Origin: Bretschneidera sinensis
Taxonomy: Eukaryota; Streptophyta; Magnoliopsida; Brassicales; Akaniaceae
Direction of reading: 5' to 3'
Length of the DNA stretch: 64,000 bases
NCBI GenBank assembly: GCA_023935145.1
Contig: CM043697.1
Coordinates: 54,951,001-55,015,000 of the forward strand
Shown: one piece after another, positions 49,701-61,215 of the stretch
Position numbering within the stretch: the first letter of the stretch is position 1
Layout of the letters: each line of letters starts with the position of its first letter
Program-made: the position numbers and the translations under genes
The notes under the pieces: generated by a model
Database searches by the model: none
Seen by the model: only the letters and a program-made list of their open reading frames with translations
Told to the model about the DNA's origin: nothing

Positions 49701-50381
49701 AAGCATAAAGTATTTTTGGAACAGAACTACATTAAAGAACACTCCACAATTATTGAACTGAAATCTCCAACATACCATGAGTGCAGCATCTAATTCTTGC
49801 TTACTATATATAGGATCCTGATTAGGCGTCTTCGGTTCTTTTTGAAGAGAACTATCATCGTGTTCCATAACACTCTTCTCAATACTTGAACCACTCAGCA
49901 CCCTCGCCGATTTAATCTTTATACTCCCAGCTTTCTTTGACACATTCCCAAAAACACCTGCTTTCATTTCAGGCAAAGAATTGGCACTATCCTCCATTTT
50001 CTCAGCAACCACACCTTGTTTCTCCAAACACATATGTGGGCTACTCTTACCGGTATCACTATGTGACAGGACATCGGATTCCAACACTTTTGAAGTCTTA
50101 AGCTTAACCTTAACACGCCCAACTGATTTCCCTAAAGCTTTATCAATTGACCCATCAGGATTTATATTAGCAACATTCAGTGGCTGGTCTGTCCCGGTCG
50201 AAGAAGGAGTATTAACCTCCATTCGAGATTCATATTCATTGTTATCAAATTCATCACCACCTCCAGAATTATATTCAGAATTTTGACTAGCAACATTTGC
50301 AATTGCCTCATTTGGCTGTGCAGTCACCACAGGAGGCCCTTTTGGCTTGTTGCCTTTCTTGTGCCCACGCTTTCGCTTCAT
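40781..50381 (-). CDS. Bromodomain protein with CxCxxC basic motif
   Basis: Probable nuclear chromatin reader that binds acetylated histone lysines. Seven GT-AG exons join in frame: 50381-49776, 49668-49591, 49071-48837, 47524-47425, 46477-46357, 42490-42089 and 40978-40781, giving 579 residues. The N-terminus is strongly basic ([17 protein letters not shown]). The bromodomain spans roughly 195-300: [18 protein letters not shown] stands for the WPF/ZA-loop part, followed by [11 protein letters not shown] at 273-275 supplies the acetyl-lysine-binding Asn, in the context [12 protein letters not shown]. Cys347, Cys349 and Cys352 form CLCAIC before [11 protein letters not shown], perhaps a metal site. 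An acidic run is at about 433-447. The C-terminus has [16 protein letters not shown] 5' untranslated intron is likely, since TTAG stands 3 bp before the ATG. Intron 5 contains two LINEs. It resembles a plant family of single-bromodomain proteins that I cannot name exactly. Confidence 0.93.
43477..43967 (-). mobile_element. 5'-truncated LINE, intron 5 of bromodomain gene
   Basis: CACATCTTATATT (13 bp) is perfectly repeated at 43477-43489 and 43955-43967. The insert 43490-43954 carries, on the minus strand, the zf-RVT-type tail with [19 protein letters not shown], and ends at the left with a T-run and ATAAGT, the complement of a poly(A) tail. It lies in the same orientation as the host gene. 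Confidence 0.88.
44433..45972 (-). mobile_element. 5'-truncated LINE, 1.5 kb, intron 5 of bromodomain gene
   Basis: ACACCAAGATCTT (13 bp) flanks it at 44433-44445 and 45960-45972. On the minus strand it begins inside reverse transcriptase ([17 protein letters not shown] at the right edge). It then passes through [14 protein letters not shown] (about 45,320) and the zinc-binding tail with [18 protein letters not shown] (about 44,890-44,830) and [13 protein letters not shown]. It ends in a 3' untranslated region and poly(A) (T-run at 44,446). Several frameshifts and stops break it. No endonuclease region is present. Confidence 0.9.
44446..45959 (-). pseudogene. L1-type reverse transcriptase remnant
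   Basis: The coding part of the LINE above. Only the C-terminal part of the reverse transcriptase and the zf-RVT-like Cys/His tail are left, in at least four pieces in different frames (about 45,576-45,367, 45,344-45,075, 45,021-44,776 and 44,902-44,510). It is non-functional. Confidence 0.85.
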
Positions 50382-51120
50382 AATCTAACAAACAAGATTT
50401 TTTTTTCAATTCTTCTATAATACAAGCAAAATAATTAAGCTAAATAACACAAGCTGCATTTCATTGTAATTCAAGAAAGAAAGATGTTTTATTCCAAAAA
50501 CCAACACTAGATTCTAAATTTGAAATATACTACATAGATTGGAGATGGCATTCATTATTGCTCCATAGTTTTTCTATATGCATAATTGATCGAGAAGCTT
50601 AGGCACAACCTATTTCTCCACAAGATAACACTCAAGTTTAAAAACTTGAACAAAAGTTTATACCGCAGAAACTTACTGACCTTTAAGAACAACAAAACAC
50701 AAAAAAGAAAAGGAGAAAAGCTCTTTTGCAAGAACTATCTATGACAAACCCTAGAATTAATCTACCTTCAAAGTGTACAAGAAGCGAAATTATTTCAAAT
50801 TACTAAATTTTTTTGCGAAATTATTTAAAATAACTCAAAATTTTTACAAAATTATTTAAAACTATTCAAAAATTTTACAAAAAGACACCGAGTTTCAGTG
50901 TGTAATCTCCTCAATCAACTGATAGGCACTTCATTCTCCAAGAATAACAGTAATTTCTCAAAAAAAAAAAAACCAATCAAACATAAAAAGCAATGAAAAC
51001 AAATTTACCAAAGAAAGTTAAAAAAAAGAAACAGAGACTTATTTTATTTGAAATTTAAGCGAAAATTAGCGTAAGTACCTTTTTGATCAATCAGGGCTGG
51101 AAAAGGAAAATACAGCAGCG
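50382..51120 (-). promoter_or_regulatory. 5' leader of bromodomain gene with probable intron
   Basis: On the minus strand, CAAAAAGGTACTTACG near 51,070-51,090 offers a splice donor, and TTTGTTAG just before the ATG an acceptor. The leader would then hold a 0.7-kb intron. The region between is very AT-rich and has no protein-coding signal. Transcription start near 51,120 is inference. Confidence 0.45.
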
Positions 51121-51581
51121 CTTTTTATGAGTTCTGAGGATGATAATGTAGGATGTATTACAAGGCTGATATTTTAAAAACCTTTCGAGCATGGTTATCA
51201 GAACCCTGACCAATCATCAGACCGATCGATGCTGGTTCACTTGTCCGACCGGTGTGTCAATGGTTGAGCCACACGTTCATTAAAAATAATTAATAAAATA
51301 TTATATCAAGTAGGTCTTCATGCATAAGATCCATAATTCATTATTAAATGCTTATTCAAGCTTAACAATATTTACTGCAAGCCAAGTCTTAAACATTATT
51401 AATAATTATACTAATCCAAAAGCATCACAAATCATAATGAAAATCTTGAAACCATTGCTCAATCTATTCAAGATTTCAAATTCCATCATAACAAGTTGAT
51501 ACTTCACACTACAACTTTAAATCTAAAGATTATTGAAAGCCTTAACAATTAAAATTTTAATCCACCCTCTTTGATCCCAAG

Positions 51582-51648
51582 TGTAAATGTATATAAGTCT
51601 AACCCTAGGAAACTCTAGGGACACTATTGTAAATTTAAATGTAATTAT

Positions 51649-51705
<57 letters not shown>

Positions 51706-51768
51706 TTTTACTGCTGTGATTTATGTAGTCAACAAAGACACAAATCTTAGTTTTCTTTAGTCTCTTCA
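51582..51768 (+). repeat. 5' LTR of right Copia element
   Basis: Starts TGTAAATGTATATAAG and ends TCTCTTCA. It contains a perfect 48-bp TA run (51653-51700). Confidence 0.88.
51653..51700. repeat. (TA)24 microsatellite
   Basis: Perfect TA run within the 5' LTR. The 3' LTR has only about ten units (55269-55288), so the two have changed in length since insertion. Confidence 0.95.
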
Positions 51769-51780
51769 TGGTATCAGAGC
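51769..51780 (+). promoter_or_regulatory. Copia primer-binding site
   Basis: TGGTATCAGAGC, complementary to the 3' part of initiator methionine tRNA, directly after the 5' LTR. Confidence 0.92.
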
Positions 51781-51802
51781 ATATCCTAAAACCCTGCAAA
51801 CC

Positions 51803-54800
51803 ATGAATTTTTTTTCTAACTCCATCTTTTCTCAACCTGACAACACAACTGTCGTCGTTGCCACCCTTCCTACTCCAGTAGTTGCCACCACCAGCAACCC
51901 TATCCCTGATACCGTGGTCACCTCCCCTCTTCCCTAAGCTACCGCCACCACCTTCCATTTCTCTTTTCACACTACTACCCAAACAACACTTCTCCCACTC
52001 AACGCTGCTGCCCACCAGTCACCGTTAACCACGCACCCACTATTACCGCTCATGTTGAACCCGTGCTCTCTTCATTCTCCTCTCCTGCTGGTAGCACACC
52101 AGCTCCTCTAGTTGGCGGTGCGCCTGAATTGTCACCATACTAGTTCCCTAACCCTAACCCTAACCCCAACCCTAACCCTAACCCTACACTTTGTTCTCTC
52201 CTACCTCAAGTTGCTGCCGCCTATAACTATGGCACCAACCTAACCGTAAAGCACTTCATATCGACCACCACGATCTTTCAACCACCAGCCAGCCCATAAT
52301 AACCACTCCCACCATCCACCACGCTTCACCTGTATACCCTCTCCCCTATGTTGTCTACCATAATGCCTTTACCTATGTCGCACAACATCCACTCAGCACT
52401 ACTACAAACAACCACCTTGTACCATCTCCTACATCTACTACACCTCCAATTGCTTTTCCCAACCTCCCTTTCTTTTTTACCATCTCCTACATCAAACTAG
52501 ATAACTCTAACTATATCCTTTGGCGCTCTCAATTTCTACCAGTACTCATCAGCTATGACCTCATTGGTTATGCTGACGACTTTTTTCCCTGTCCCTCACC
52601 GATGATGGTCAACCCACTCTCAATCCAACCTATTCCACCTAGATTCGAACTAACCAGTGCCTCAAATTCTATATCAATGCCACCCTTACCTTTGACAACT
52701 TACAAGATGTCCATGATCTTCGTACCTCTCGGGATGTCTGGATTGCACTAGAAAAATGATGCCTTGATCAATCCAATGCTAATGAGTTTGACCTCCATCT
52801 GAAGTTTCACAAATACACCAAAGATAGCAAATCTATAGAACAATATCTCTGGGAACTCAAAGCCATAGCCGATGCTTTTTCTTCCATCGACTTGCCACTC
52901 TGCACAAAATACCTAATCTCATTTGCCTTAGCAGGTCTACCTATAGAGTATGAAAGATTCATTATCATAATTACCAACACCAACATTACTCTTACATTTG
53001 ACAGTTTGCATACCAAGTTTCTCATAAAAGAACAACGATTGAAACATCTTCATGGTAGGGGTCACTTAAGTTATCAAGGTCATGGCAGGGGTTGTGAACG
53101 CAATAATGGTCATAGTGACTCTTCTCAGTATGGTTCAGGTACTAATCAGTCTTCTTACCCCTCTCCTATATTTAATCATTCTATTGGTACTTTTTCTTAT
53201 AGTTGTGAAGGTCTCTTGGGATCGCATCTTAGCTCCTCCTCCACGACATGTCAAATTTGTCACACCACTAGTCACCTTACGCTCAATTGTCCTCACCAGT
53301 TTAATCATGTTGTTGTCTCTCATGACTTGCAGAAATCATTTGCTACCATGTCCCTTGGTGAGTCCAATGACGCCCATTGGTACCTTGATACGGTTGCCTC
53401 AGCTCACATGACTCCTTAGTCAGGTATACTTACTAATCTTACACCTTATTTTGGCAAAAATAAAATTTTAGTTGGTAATGGACAATTTCTTGATATGAAT
53501 AATGTTGGTTCTACTTTTTTACGTACATCCACTAAACCTCTTCACCTTAATAATTTATTTCATATCCTTCACCTGTCTCACAATATATTTTCTATTAAAT
53601 GTTTATGTTTTGATAACAACTGTTTTGCTAACTTTGATGCTTATCATGTTGTTATTAAGGACAAGAGTACAGGGAAAACTCTTCTCAAATCTTCCAGTGA
53701 TGATGATCTATACCCTTATTCTCTAGATTCAGTCATTACCACCCCTTGGCACTGGTCTCTTGTCAAGTTTCTAGTGATGTTTGGCATCATAGGCTAGGTC
53801 ATTTAGGTCCCCGTGTGTTATCTCTTTTACAAACTAAAAAGAATTTTTTTTTTTCGTCTTCTAAATATTCTGATTTTTGTTTAAAATGTTAGTTAGGCAA
53901 GTATAAATATTTACCTTTTGATTCTGTTGAGCATTGTCATGCACAACCTTTGGCTTTAATACACTATGATGTTTGGCAATTTCCAATTTTATTCAAATTA
54001 AGTTATCGTTATTATGTTATTTTTATGGATGATTTTTCTTGATATTCTTGGATTTTTACTATGCGTAAAAAATCAAAAGTCTTTCAACACTGTTATCCAA
54101 ATTCAGTTTTCCACCAAAATAAAAAAATTTCAAAGTGATGGTGGTAAACAATTTGGCCAAACACCTTTCAAACAATTTCTTACTCACCATGGTATTGCAT
54201 TTCGTATGTCTTTCCTGGACACTCAACAAAATGATGTTGTTAAGTGTAAGCACAAACACATTAATGAATTGGCATGCACCCTCTTAATTCACTTTTCTCT
54301 TCTTAATCTTTTTGGGTTGATGCAATATATACTGCACTCTACATCATCAATCATCTCTTTACTCTTGTTTTGCAAAATCAAGCTCCATATACAAAATTGT
54401 TTTCTAAATCTTCTAATTACTTAACTTTTCATGCCTTTAGGTGTGACTGTTATTCTAATCTCACAGCCATTGCTCCCCACAAATTAGCCCATCGCTCCAA
54501 ACAATGTGTCTTCCTAGGTTATGATGAAAATTACGAGGGATATAGGTGTCTTGATCCTACCACTAGACGTGTCTATACCAGTCTTCATGTTATCTTCCAT
54601 GAACTCTCATTTCCCTATCATATGCTCTCCAAACCCATCACTTTCTCTATAGTTACCTCACCTACCCTTACATCAACCTTATACCTCGCTTCCTATGTCT
54701 CAAACCACCCCTGTCCCTAATGTCCCTTTACCACCACCGACACCTCTTGCTTTGCTGCCTCTAGCTTCAGCCCCTCAACTAGTGGCACCTCTTCCATCTT

Positions 54801-54900
54801 TTGTCCACACCACCTCCTCTCCACCACCACTAGCACCTCTTGCTTTGCACCTCCTCTTCTTGACACTTTAGAACCATCCTCAGCTTCTTTCAGTTCCACT
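51803..54900 (+). pseudogene. Copia gag-protease-integrase remnants
   Basis: ATG at 51803 starts a Ser/Thr/Pro-rich leader that soon meets stops. Recognisable parts: NYILWRSQFLPVL of gag (about 52,508); YLWELKAIADAFSSIDLP (about 52,843-52,896); zinc knuckle CQICHTTSHLTLNC (about 53,251-53,292); protease HWYLDTVASAHMTP (about 53,378-53,419), where Val replaces the usual Gly but the Asp remains; integrase FQSDGGKQF (about 54,131-54,157); and QQNDVVKCKHKH (about 54,225-54,260). In the last the catalytic Glu, usual in the VERKH-type motif, is Lys. HRSKQCVFLGYDENYEGYRC (54,491-54,550) is the C-terminal integrase region. Several stops and frameshifts. No reverse transcriptase. Confidence 0.85.
52146..52187 (+). 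repeat. CCCTAA hexamer repeats
   Basis: Six to seven units of CCCTAA with one CCCCAA variant, inside the Copia leader. Plant telomeres usually use the heptamer CCCTAAA, so this is an internal simple repeat and not a telomere. Confidence 0.85.
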
Positions 54901-54980
54901 ATCCTTCCACCACTGATCTTGTAGCTAGGACTAGATTTGAACTGAGTGGCTCACGAGTAGCTCGTGGCTCGGCTCAACAA

Positions 54981-55012
54981 AACTTGGCTCGTTTGAATAA
55001 ACGAGCCAAGTT
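54981..55012. repeat. Perfect 14-bp hairpin
   Basis: AACTTGGCTCGTTT and AAACGAGCCAAGTT pair fully around a GAAT loop. It stands in GGCTC-rich DNA that resembles the subterminal part of plant hAT-type MITEs, in the place where the Copia element should have its reverse transcriptase region. Confidence 0.85.
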
Positions 55013-55222
55013 CGAGTCATTTAAAACTCGACTCAACAGCTTGTGAGCCATCTCGAAAATATTAAATATATATTTTATATTAAATATATACTCAACCAAC
55101 ACTTATAGACATCTAATCCAACTTCATCCAGAACTTTTCAACATCTAAACTTATGTTGTAAATCAAATTAACTTTTAATTTTTAACTCCAAACATTCAGA
55201 GGTCATGCTCAGCAATCCTAAG

Positions 55223-55359
55223 TGTAAATGTATATAAGTCTAACCCTAGAAAACCCTAAGGACACTATTATATATATATATATATATATGAGATTGTATG
55301 GCTGCTGTGATTTATTCAGTTAGCAAATACATGAACCCTAGTTTTCTTTTGTCTCTTTA
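55223..55359 (+). repeat. 3' LTR of right Copia element
   Basis: Starts TGTAAATGTATATAAGTC like the 5' LTR. It is 50 bp shorter, because of fewer TA units and the loss of a short AT-rich piece before them. Confidence 0.85.
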
Positions 55360-56461
55360 CCAAGTATCAAATTTTTCCTTTTCCATAAACAACACAATGA
55401 ATTTATGAACAATGTAAGGATAAGAAGATACATACAACAAAATGCCTCTTTCTTTTCCTTGGGGTGGTTATATGCATTGACATATTGGCAAAATTATTTA
55501 CTATATATCGATTCTCAATATGATAAGCTTGCACTCAGTTGCTATTTTGATAAAACTAATTTGTTTCAGTTGATCAGTCTCTTAATTTACTTGAAAACAT
55601 ATTTAAAAATAATAGTAGATTACCAAAGTAATGTTCAAATGATCAATTAATAGAAAGAACCAGATGGACATAAGAAAAAGGATCGGATAATGAAAGTGTT
55701 TCAAGCGTAACTCTCTATGAGGACAAGAATAATTCAAAGAATAAAAAATAGTTAAAACAAAGTTTCAAGATTATTATCTATTTGGTTAAAAAAATCTATA
55801 ATATTTTATTAAGGTACCATTTATAACCTAATAGGTCAAAAATTACAAACTACTAGATTGTAACTGTTTTTTTGGGCATGTATGAAAAGTTTGATAAAAT
55901 CAGAATAATAATATGAAGCAATTTCCATTAACAACCTGGTGTAAAGTAAATCCTTAGACACTTGATAAGATTTTGTAACTCAAAAATCAAGCTTATCCAA
56001 AAATGCCAATTTTTTTTTTTTCTTCAATTACACTTGCTCAAATGAAACATGAATTATTGAAACTTTTAGCTTACTTGAAGGCTAAAAGAGCTCATGGATA
56101 ATAGAGTTAGCAGGACCTTGGAGTCATTGAGCCTCCCACCAGAGAAGAGAAGCAAATTGCATCGAGACAAGACCCAAATCGCGACAAAAAAAGGAACTCA
56201 AATCACATCGGAGACGAAAAAAAATTGGAGACATGCCAAAGAGCTCCAATGAAGTTTCTTTGAAGTGTATGACCCCAAATCTATTTAATTATGGAGCAAC
56301 TATTATGAAAAGCTTCTAAGCATGAGCAAATGAACTCCCTTCTCTCTATAAAAAAAACCTATAAAACGACATAGTTTATGGTTTATAATTATTATGTATT
56401 TCATTGTATCACTATTTTTGTCATGCCAGCAAGTTGATTTTTTTCATTATGTTTTGCTTTT

Positions 56462-56669
56462 GTTCTAATTTCATTTTAAGTTTTGACCTTTCTTTTTATC
56501 AAATGCTCTATAGTTATCAAAATTACTACTAAATAGAAACTTTCAAAATTATTATATTTTTTACATTTCACTAAGCTAGAGACTACTAGATTATTTATTT
56601 TTTACTTTTTTTCCTATTTACCAAAAAATTAGCTTAAGGATTTAATACCAACTAGTGTCAACAAACACA
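56462..56669. repeat. 0.2-kb direct repeat, copy 1
   Basis: Starts GTTCTAATTTCATTTTAAG and ends near AATACCAACTAGTG followed by AACAAACAC. A second copy lies at 58,089-58,299. On the minus strand the end reads TTGGTATTAAA, a worn primer-binding-site look, so both may be LTR-to-internal junctions of one retroelement family. Confidence 0.8.
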
Positions 56670-58088
56670 AGAGATGTGTAAGGAGATTATAAAGAAGAAA
56701 TAGGTTCCCCATTTGAGGCCATGGAGGAGTTGGTTAACTATGTGTTAATCAACTATCTCTCTTGTTGCGTACAAATGGGGAAGGGAACCTTATATATACA
56801 AATCCCGGTTCAATCTGTGGCTATAATTAAAGCTTATAGGATCATCTCTAAAATCTAAAAATGTACAAATAAAGATAATTCTAGAATTCGTAGTTATAAG
56901 GCTAGTCAATATTACTCTAGGTAATTCTACACCTTTTCACCATTTCCAAAGTTACAAAGCTGTACACTCGAGAATACTTCACCACATTCTAGAACACTCC
57001 AGAATTTCCACATTCTCAAAGGCCCCTCAAGTCCTAAGAAGTTTTTGTTTGTAAGAGACATGTTAGGAGTCGACTCCCATCACTGAAACTCTTAAAATTA
57101 TGTTTTTGCCTCTTTTAAGTCAACTTTAAATGCACAAGAGATTATTTAAACTCCTTGTATATTGAATTAAGTTCATTCTAGTTAATTAAAGCATGATATG
57201 TATTGGGCTATAAGAATTGAATACTTACATTATTAATTAAGTCTTAGATACTCTATTTAAGTCTTTATCTTGAAACTTCAATCTTCAATTTAAATGGACT
57301 TAATCTTGAATCTAAGGATTTTTTTTTTGCTTGCATGTGTTGAGTTCTCTTATTATTTTACTAATGAGTTTAGTGAGCATGTTTAAGGTTGTTAAGAGTC
57401 CTTTGTTCTCTAGGGTGAATGAATGCCTTATAAAATCTAGTTATGCCCATAATGTTCAAGATTCTTTTTTAGTGCAAACATTTTATTAGAATGATTTAGC
57501 AAGGTTTTAGCTAGCTAGAAGTTAACTAATATGGTAATTGGTTATTATGAAATATCAATGCAAGCCGAGGAGATTCATAATTGTCTAGAGATTATTAAAG
57601 TTTCTATACATAGGTGTATTCAATTGTGAAAAAACAATTTTTATTTTCTATCTTTATTTCTTAACAAAATTTGCGTTTGTTTGTGCATGGCTTTTTTTTT
57701 TTTTTTTTTTTTCATCTTTTCAGCATGATTTGGAAATCATGTTTTTTTGAATGTTTTTCAATATTATTTTGAAAAAATAAAAATTACTTTTTAAATTGTT
57801 CATTAACCGTTCCGATCGTTTAGTTGATTAAAAAATTAATACTAATAATATATTAAATATAATAAATAAAGAGTATATAAACCTTAAACAACCCAACTTG
57901 TAAAGTATTTAAAGTAATATTAATATATTAAGTAATAAGTAATTTAAGTAAAAACTAAAAAGTTGTAAATCTAAAAATATTGGGCAATTAATCAATTAAC
58001 CGACTGTAGCCGAATGGAATTAATTTGGTTGATAGCAGTTGGAATGCCTAGTGTAAGTTGGTTGAAATGGTTAATTTTTTATAGCAAA

Positions 58089-58299
58089 GTTCTAATTTCG
58101 TTTTAAGTTTTCACCTTTCTTTTTATCAAATGCTCTATAGTTATCAAAATTACTACTAAATAGAAACTTTTGAAATTATTTATATTTTTTACATTTCACT
58201 TAAGCGAGAGACTATTAGATTATTTACTTTTTATTTTTTTTCCTATTTATCAAAAAACTAGCTAAAGGCTTTAATACCAACTAGTGATAACAAACACAG
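58089..58299. repeat. 0.2-kb direct repeat, copy 2
   Basis: Matches 56,462-56,669 over its whole length with about one change in ten bases and a few gaps. Confidence 0.8.
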
Positions 58300-60499
58300 A
58301 TAATACCAATTTTTAGAAGAACAAAGATTTCAACCCAATTTTCACTCAACTTCAAAAACTTAAGATAATTTAATTTTAAAAATTTAATAATAAACTTTTA
58401 TGAAATAATAGTTAAACTAATTATTATACCATTAGGTTATGGTCCATTTAGTTTTGTTTACTACAATCTAAATGTATACCTTTTTTCCTACTTCGGCTAG
58501 TAGCCACCTTAACATTGTTACTTCTCATCTTAGCTTTCACCCTTCAACACGACTTCTTCAACTATAACAATGCCAACATGTTGTAAGGTTTTATATTTTA
58601 GAGATGATTTTTCAAGATCTTGTTGCTAGGGTGGATTTTTCTACTCTTTAACACGTGCTTAAAAGGGAATGTGTGTTGGCGATATATTGGCTTTGATTAG
58701 GATTAGAGAGTTCTCAACTACTAGGAATTGTGTTCTCTAGCACTTGGTCTGGTCTAATAGTCTATGGCTGTAAATAAGCTATCGCTGTAGATACAACTCA
58801 CCTTGAGTTTACTTGAGTTATCCAGTCCAAGATTGCACAGAGACATTAGCAGAGTCAGGGTGAACCTTGTTATGACTAGTTTGAAAATATACCTAAAAAA
58901 ATCATAGAGATAAACAATACAAGAGTAATAATGTAAATATTTCAATAAAAGGAATAAAATATATGTGAGTGATTGGAGGAGAAGAGAAATGATGTAGTTA
59001 CTTAGAAGAATATGTACCATGCAATAAATTATTGCAAAAAGTGTCTCAATGTGACACTACAGTAGTAAGTTTGAGTGAAAATCATGAAGTAGTTTCAATT
59101 GTGAAAACTCCAGTTCTGTAGTCCTTACAGGTGCCATATATGTCCTAGAAATTTAGCTAAGAAGAACAAGATCCCAACACAGATGGAAAGTATTAAAAGG
59201 ATTTGCATAACTTTTCAGAGAGTTATTTTGTAAGTGTTGGCTATTTGAATATACTTTATATGACTGCAGGAATGGTGGGAATCATGTGAAAAGTTCTAGA
59301 TCACTGTGTTGGAGGTTCGTTTTGGGCTATATGAAAGCTTGACTTTTTAAGTGTTTCTTCTAGGATGGAGAAGAACGATTTTCCCTTTTGCGGAATAGAA
59401 AATAAATTTTGGAAGTATTTAAGGTGTGTTTTTTTTTTTTTTTTTTTTTTTTGCATTTGCTTTGGTTTTGTGTTATAGTTTTTTGGTGAAAATAGATGAA
59501 GTCTATTTATAAAGGTGAAACCTGCTCTTCCCCTTAAGATCTAAGGTCTTAGACCTTAGAAGAATTATTCCAACCCCTAGAAATTGGTCTACAACTGTAG
59601 TTTAGAGATCCCAATAACCCACAATTTACTATTGTAGTCACCAATCTATCACATCACCGTCACTTTTGCTTCTTGTCTCTTCTTCCTCTTCTTTATCCTA
59701 TAGATTTAACTTTAACCCCATGGAAAAACCATTAGAAATGATGGAGCTGCTGAAAGTTGAAGTTTCCTAGTGGAGTAGCCATTTTAGACGACTCTTATCC
59801 GTTGGAAAAATATGTCTCTATGCCTTAGGCTAAATCACATTATTTTCTTATTATTTTAAGTACCAGTTGGGCATTTTAGTGGAGTTTATATATAAGAGGA
59901 GTTTTATTGTTGCTATATTATGTATTCTGAAAGTGCGATAAAAAATTAATGCATGCCATGTGTACAAGGTTAGAATTATTGTTTAAGCTTCCATTTAGCT
60001 TCTAAGTGGATTGTTATATGTACTAGAGGTGCCCAAGTCACCTATAGCCCACAATCCACGTGGCTATTACATCAAATCTTTATGCCTTGCAAACCACTAC
60101 CCCACATATTATCTTTGTCAGCGATGATATGGCTTGGGGTCCACTTGTGCAATAAAATAAATAAGGTACGAAAAGATAACTTATGGAAGTACAATATCAT
60201 ATGGATGTGCTTATAGCTGCATACCTTGGCTCTTTCTGGGGTTGATTTACCTTACCTTTGCAACCCTTTAGTGTTGGTTTGTAAGCTTTGATATTCCTTT
60301 TCCCATCCATTTTCATGTCTCTTGGATATTTTGAATTTGGAATGTATGTAGATCTTTTAGGCCTTGTCTTACTTTTTGTTCCTTTGGACTCTTCATGTTT
60401 TGATTGTTATTTCATGTCAATTTAGCCTTAATAAGCTATATCATATGTATTGTCTTCATTAGGATTTTCATATTTATTTAGCCTTGATGGGATTTCCTG

Positions 60500-60868
60500 C
60501 TTAATTAGGCTTATCATGTAATTTTAGCCTTCTAGGATTTGCTATGTTATTTGGCCTCATTGAACTTTTCATATAGTGGGCCTCGAAGAGCTTATCGTGC
60601 TAACGTAACCTCTTTGGGCTTCATCATGTTTTGGGATCTTTAATAGACCTCGATGGACCTTATCATGTAGTGGGCCTCGATGGACCTTATCACATAGTGG
60701 GCAATGGGCTTATCATGTTAGTTTTTCCTCAGTGGGCTTTATCATGCACTGGACTTTGATTGCTTTATCATGTCAGTTTTGTCTCAATAGGCTTATCATG
60801 TCAGTTTTACCTCGATAGGCTTTATCATGTGTTGGGCTTTGATGGGCTTTATCATGTTCTAGGTCTTG
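60500..60868. repeat. Irregular tandem array with GGGCTTTATCATGT motif
   Basis: Units of about 30-45 bp, built around GGGCTTTATCATGT and CCTCGATGGACCTTATCATG, recur about eight times with variable spacing. No open frame spans it. Such arrays are common in Gypsy-type LTRs. Confidence 0.7.
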
Positions 60869-61059
60869 TGTAAGGCCCACACTCTCAATGAAATGGCAAT
60901 TTAGTAAATTTAAAGTTTACAGTACAATTTTCATGCATACATATATCAAATGATTTGAAACTGGAGTTAGAAACAGTTTTTGAGAAAATAAGCTTAACAG
61001 TTTTGAAAAACATGAGTTAAAATGAATGAAAGAAAAATTGTTTTCAAGGTATAAAAGGA

Positions 61060-61215
61060 GGAACCAGTCAACTGGTAGGTGGACTAGTAACCCAACTGGT
61101 CTGTCTGTTAGTTGACTAGTAAATGTTGAAGGTTGATAGGGGTGGTCGACCGGGGCGATTGATAGGGGTGGTCGACTGGTGAACTAGCCGGTCGACTGGT
61201 CAGTTGGTTGGTGGG
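61060..61215. repeat. GTCGACTGGT-rich short repeats
   Basis: GTCGAC or TCAACTGGT-type motifs recur in both halves, including two near copies of TGATAGGGGTGGTCGAC. Function unknown. The same GTCGAC theme returns at 63,930. Confidence 0.6.

Larger units (their letters stand above)
51577..55364 (+). mobile_element. Ty1/Copia element with short LTRs and TSD, lacking reverse transcriptase
   Basis: CCAAG flanks the element at 51577-51581 and 55360-55364. The 5' LTR is 51582-51768, the 3' LTR 55223-55359, and the primer-binding site TGGTATCAGAGC is at 51769-51780. Gag, protease and integrase are present in decayed form. Where reverse transcriptase and RNase H should stand there are only about 300 bp of unrelated DNA with a hairpin. 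It is therefore a deletion derivative. It lies about 460 bp upstream of the likely start of the bromodomain gene and points away from it. Confidence 0.9.
55365..60500. other. AT-rich repeat debris without a gene
   Basis: No coding region could be recognised on either strand. Contents: a pair of direct repeats (56,462 and 58,089), long T-runs at about 57,689-57,712 and 59,428-59,453, and otherwise unassigned AT-rich DNA. Confidence 0.55.

Noticed and set aside
52146..52187. CCCTAA repeats as possible telomere relic or chromosome fusion site
   Set aside because: Hexamer and not the plant heptamer, short, and inside an ordinary Copia leader.
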